Shown: positions 61,962 through 64,000 of the stretch, in pieces
Position numbering within the stretch: the stretch's first letter is position 1
How the letters are laid out: each line of letters opens with the position of its first letter
Assembly: GCA_018713055.1 (NCBI GenBank)
Contig: DVFW01000042.1
Coordinates: forward strand, 48,592 to 112,591
DNA length: 64,000 nt
Reading direction: 5' to 3'
From: Scatavimonas merdigallinarum
GTDB lineage: Bacteria; Bacillota; Clostridia; Oscillospirales; Acutalibacteraceae
Made by a program: the position numbers and the translations under genes
Notes under the pieces: generated by a model
Told to the model about the DNA's origin: nothing
Database searches by the model: none
Seen by the model: the letters and a program-made list of their open reading frames with translations, nothing else

Positions 61962-62749
61962 AATCTAAGGCGCCTTCCTATCCATATTTGCTGTGGATGC
62001 TTATTTTTACAATTATCCCGCTTGGAATGGTGGTATATTATGCTTTTACCGACCAAAGCGGTGCTGTTTCCCTACAGCCGTTTCTTGACAGTCTGTATTA
62101 TACGGATGTTTTTGTGCGGTCGCTGTGGATTGCGCTTGCGGCAACTGCAATTTGCCTGGTGATCGCCTATCCATTGAGCTATATTATTGCAAGGGCAAAA
62201 AAAAGCGCGCAAAAGCTGCTGGTTATGCTTTTGATGTTGCCCATGTGGATGAATTTTATTTTGCGTATTTACGCCTGGGTGCTGCTTTTGCAAAACGACG
62301 GGCTGGTCGACCTGGCGGTTAAGCTTTTGGGGCTGGATGTGGCGCTGATCGGCAATAGCGGTGCGGTGATACTGGGTATGGTATATAATTTTCTGCCGTT
62401 TATGGTGTTGCCTATTTATACTGTTATGACAAAAATTGATAACAGTCTGATTGAAGCGGCGCAGGACCTGGGTTCCAATAGATACAGGGTCTTTTCAAAA
62501 ATTATTTTTCCATTGAGCGTACCCGGGATTATATCCGGCATTACAATGGTGTTTGTTCCATCTGCAAGCACCTTTTTGGTTTCGCAGTACCTGGGGGGTA
62601 CAAACGATAAAATGATTGGCGACGTGATAGAAAACATTTTTCAACGTGATAAAAATGTAGGGTCGGCCCTGTCGCTGGCGCTGATGGTGATTATCCTGAT
62701 TTTTTTGCTTATCATGAACCGCTTTGGGGACGAGGAGGCCGTTGTATGA
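61958..62749 (+). CDS. potB: Spermidine/putrescine ABC transporter permease
   Basis: A 263-residue protein with a GTG start overlapping the potA stop. It has six membrane helices; the EAA loop reads EAAQDLGSNRYRVFSKIIFPLSVPGI, typical of PotB/PotH when read in parts. It forms the channel with PotC. The stop overlaps the potC start by ATGA. Confidence 0.94.
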   Translation: MKSKAPSYPYLLWMLIFTIIPLGMVVYYAFTDQSGAVSLQPFLDSLYYTDVFVRSLWIALAATAICLVIAYPLSYIIARAKKSAQKLLVMLLMLPMWMNFILRIYAWVLLLQNDGLVDLAVKLLGLDVALIGNSGAVILGMVYNFLPFMVLPIYTVMTKIDNSLIEAAQDLGSNRYRVFSKIIFPLSVPGIISGITMVFVPSASTFLVSQYLGGTNDKMIGDVIENIFQRDKNVGSALSLALMVIILIFLLIMNRFGDEEAVV

Positions 62750-63540
62750 AAAGAATATCTTCCAAAATCTATGTCGGCCTTGTCATGGTTTTTTTGTATT
62801 TACCCATTGCCGTTTTGATTTTGTATTCCTTTAACGATGGAAAAACCTCTGTATGGAAGGGATTTACGCTTAAATGGTATACAGAGCTGTTTCAGAATTC
62901 AGCGATTATGACGTCTTTGTACAATACGCTGATTATTGCCGTTCTGGCAGCGGTTATTGCAACTGTGCTTGGCACTTCTGCAGCTATTGGTTTTTATAAT
63001 TACAGGGGTGTTAAAAAAACGCTGGTCACAAATGTGTCTAATATCCCGATTATTAATCCGGAAATTGTCACGGGCGTTTCATTTATGCTTCTTTTTGCGT
63101 TCCTTGGCGGGCTGATGGGTTTTGAAATGGGCTTTGCAACGGTTCTTTTGGCGCATATCAGCTTTTGTACGCCATATGTCATTTTAAATGTCATGCCTAA
63201 GCTGCGCCAGATGGACCGCAATGTATATGAAGCTGCTTTGGATTTGGGTTGCAACCAGCGGCAGGCCTTTTTTAAGGCGGTCATGCCGGAAATTCTGCCG
63301 GGTGTGCTTTCCGGCTTTTTGATGTCTTTTACCTACTCGCTGGATGATTTTGTCATCACGTATTTTACAAGAGGCCCCCAGTTCCAGACTCTGCCGATCG
63401 AAATATACACGATGCTCAGGAGAAGAATATCGCCTACGATCAACGCGCTGTCTACGCTTTTGTTTGTAGTTACGCTTGCAATTTTAATTTTTGTCAATAT
63501 TCGCGACCGCAGGGCGGAAAAGGCTGCAGCGGGCCGGTAA
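62746..63540 (+). CDS. potC: Spermidine/putrescine ABC transporter permease
   Basis: A 264-residue six-helix permease. Start KRISSKIYVGLVMVFLYLPI and FNDGKTSVWKGFTLKWY match PotC/PotI; the EAA loop contains EAALDLGCNQRQAFFKAVMP. The end SYSLDDFVITYFTRGP is the usual PotC signature region. It partners PotB. A 93-base gap with a CCGGCG/CGCCGG hairpin leads to potD, which may tune relative expression. Confidence 0.95.
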   Translation: MKRISSKIYVGLVMVFLYLPIAVLILYSFNDGKTSVWKGFTLKWYTELFQNSAIMTSLYNTLIIAVLAAVIATVLGTSAAIGFYNYRGVKKTLVTNVSNIPIINPEIVTGVSFMLLFAFLGGLMGFEMGFATVLLAHISFCTPYVILNVMPKLRQMDRNVYEAALDLGCNQRQAFFKAVMPEILPGVLSGFLMSFTYSLDDFVITYFTRGPQFQTLPIEIYTMLRRRISPTINALSTLLFVVTLAILIFVNIRDRRAEKAAAGR

Positions 63541-63633
63541 CGAGCATTTTCAGACAGTATATGTTACTGCTATTACCCGGCGGTGCAGATAGATGCACTG
63601 TACGCCGGTAGAATAAAAGGAGGAATCTTAAAA

Positions 63634-64000
63634 ATGAGAAAAGGTTTGTGTGTGGTACTTTGTATGTTGCTTATAAGCGGGATTGCGCTGCTTGCGTCTT
63701 GCTCTTCAGAAGGACAGGCGGGGGAAATCAACGTTTATAACTGGGGCGAGTACATTTCCAACGGGGAAGACGGTTCCATGGATGTTATTGCTGAATTTGA
63801 GCGGCAGTATGGGATTAAAGTCAATTATACCAATTATGAAACCAATGAGGAAATGTATAATATACTGAAAAACAGCGGTTCTTCTTATGATGTGATTATA
63901 CCTTCTGATTATATGATCCATAAGCTGGTTGAAGAGGATATGCTTGAAGAGATTAATTTTGACAACGTTCCCAACTATAAAAATATTATGGATGAATATA
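63634..64000 (+). CDS. potD: Polyamine-binding lipoprotein PotD (3' end outside window)
   Basis: The ATG at 63634 follows AAAGGAGGA. 122 codons are visible and the frame stays open to the window end. A lipoprotein signal (LCMLLISGIALLASCSS, lipobox L-A-S-C) is followed by INVYNWGEYISNGEDGSMD and FERQYGIKVNYTNYETNEEM, then YDVIIPSDYMIHKL, the hallmark start of PotD/PotF-type binding proteins. It should capture spermidine or putrescine outside and hand it to PotBC. Confidence 0.95.
   Translation, partial: MRKGLCVVLCMLLISGIALLASCSSEGQAGEINVYNWGEYISNGEDGSMDVIAEFERQYGIKVNYTNYETNEEMYNILKNSGSSYDVIIPSDYMIHKLVEEDMLEEINFDNVPNYKNIMDEY

Noticed and set aside
1..64000. rRNA or tRNA genes and phage attachment sites
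   Set aside because: No cloverleaf or rRNA-like sequence was noticed; no direct repeat that would mark an att site was found at the right end of the phage block.

Overview
The window looks like a chromosome segment from a Gram-positive anaerobe of the Clostridia, most likely an Oscillospirales/Ruminococcaceae-type gut bacterium. The evidence is the Firmicutes gene order glmU-like/prs/pth/mfd/foldase, a dnaG-rpoD operon, strong AGGAGG-type ribosome binding sites with some TTG/GTG starts, pyruvate phosphate dikinase, and a surface starch-binding and cohesin/dockerin apparatus like that of amylolytic ruminococci. No rRNA, tRNA or CRISPR array was seen.

Layout. 1-8.2 kb: the right end of a phage-derived block on the + strand, closed by a perfect terminator palindrome. 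It has prohead protease, decoration protein, major capsid, connectors and a full PBSX/Mu-like baseplate set. It has no recognisable sheath, separate tube, long tape measure, lysis or integrase gene. 8.3-16.6 kb (- strand): a low-complexity membrane protein, a foldase lipoprotein, mfd, pth, prs and a GlmU-like uridyltransferase lacking the acetyltransferase half. 16.9-19.5 kb: ppdK, then a possible structured RNA. 20-23.5 kb: a secreted 140-residue protein with a two-permease FtsX-type ABC transporter. 23.8-31.7 kb: pyk, rpmE, yigZ, dgt-like, dnaG, rpoD and a small zincin. 31.7-37.5 kb: a MATE pump and PadR regulator divergent around a large dyad, a frameshifted GT-C-like membrane protein, queT under a preQ1-I riboswitch, a small clostridial protein and an orphan ABC ATPase. 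37.6-40.6 kb: a phosphohexomutase, an HD protein and an AraC regulator.

40.8-50.7 kb is the surface carbohydrate region. It holds a dockerin-bearing esterase with carbohydrate-binding modules, galE, a cell-wall scaffoldin-like protein (three X25-like modules plus one cohesin-like domain), a membrane-anchored cohesin-like protein, and two paralogous wall-anchored CBM25/26-like proteins. A third cohesin-like protein with inverted topology (cytosolic zinc ribbon, membrane helix, outside cohesin) lies at 57.2-58.3 kb, and a cytosolic GH31 glucosidase at 54-56.1 kb. Together these suggest an amylosome-like system: surface proteins capture starch, cohesin-dockerin pairs hold enzymes, and GH31, GalE and the phosphohexomutase handle sugars inside.

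50.8-52 kb is a mobile-element scar around a low-GC membrane protein. 52-60 kb holds a family 4 uracil-DNA glycosylase, a PduL-type phosphotransacylase, a hemolysin III family protein, GH31, DegV, the zinc-ribbon/cohesin protein, and a second MATE pump behind a consensus promoter and leader terminator. 60.5-64 kb is a potABCD spermidine/putrescine operon whose potD runs off the window.
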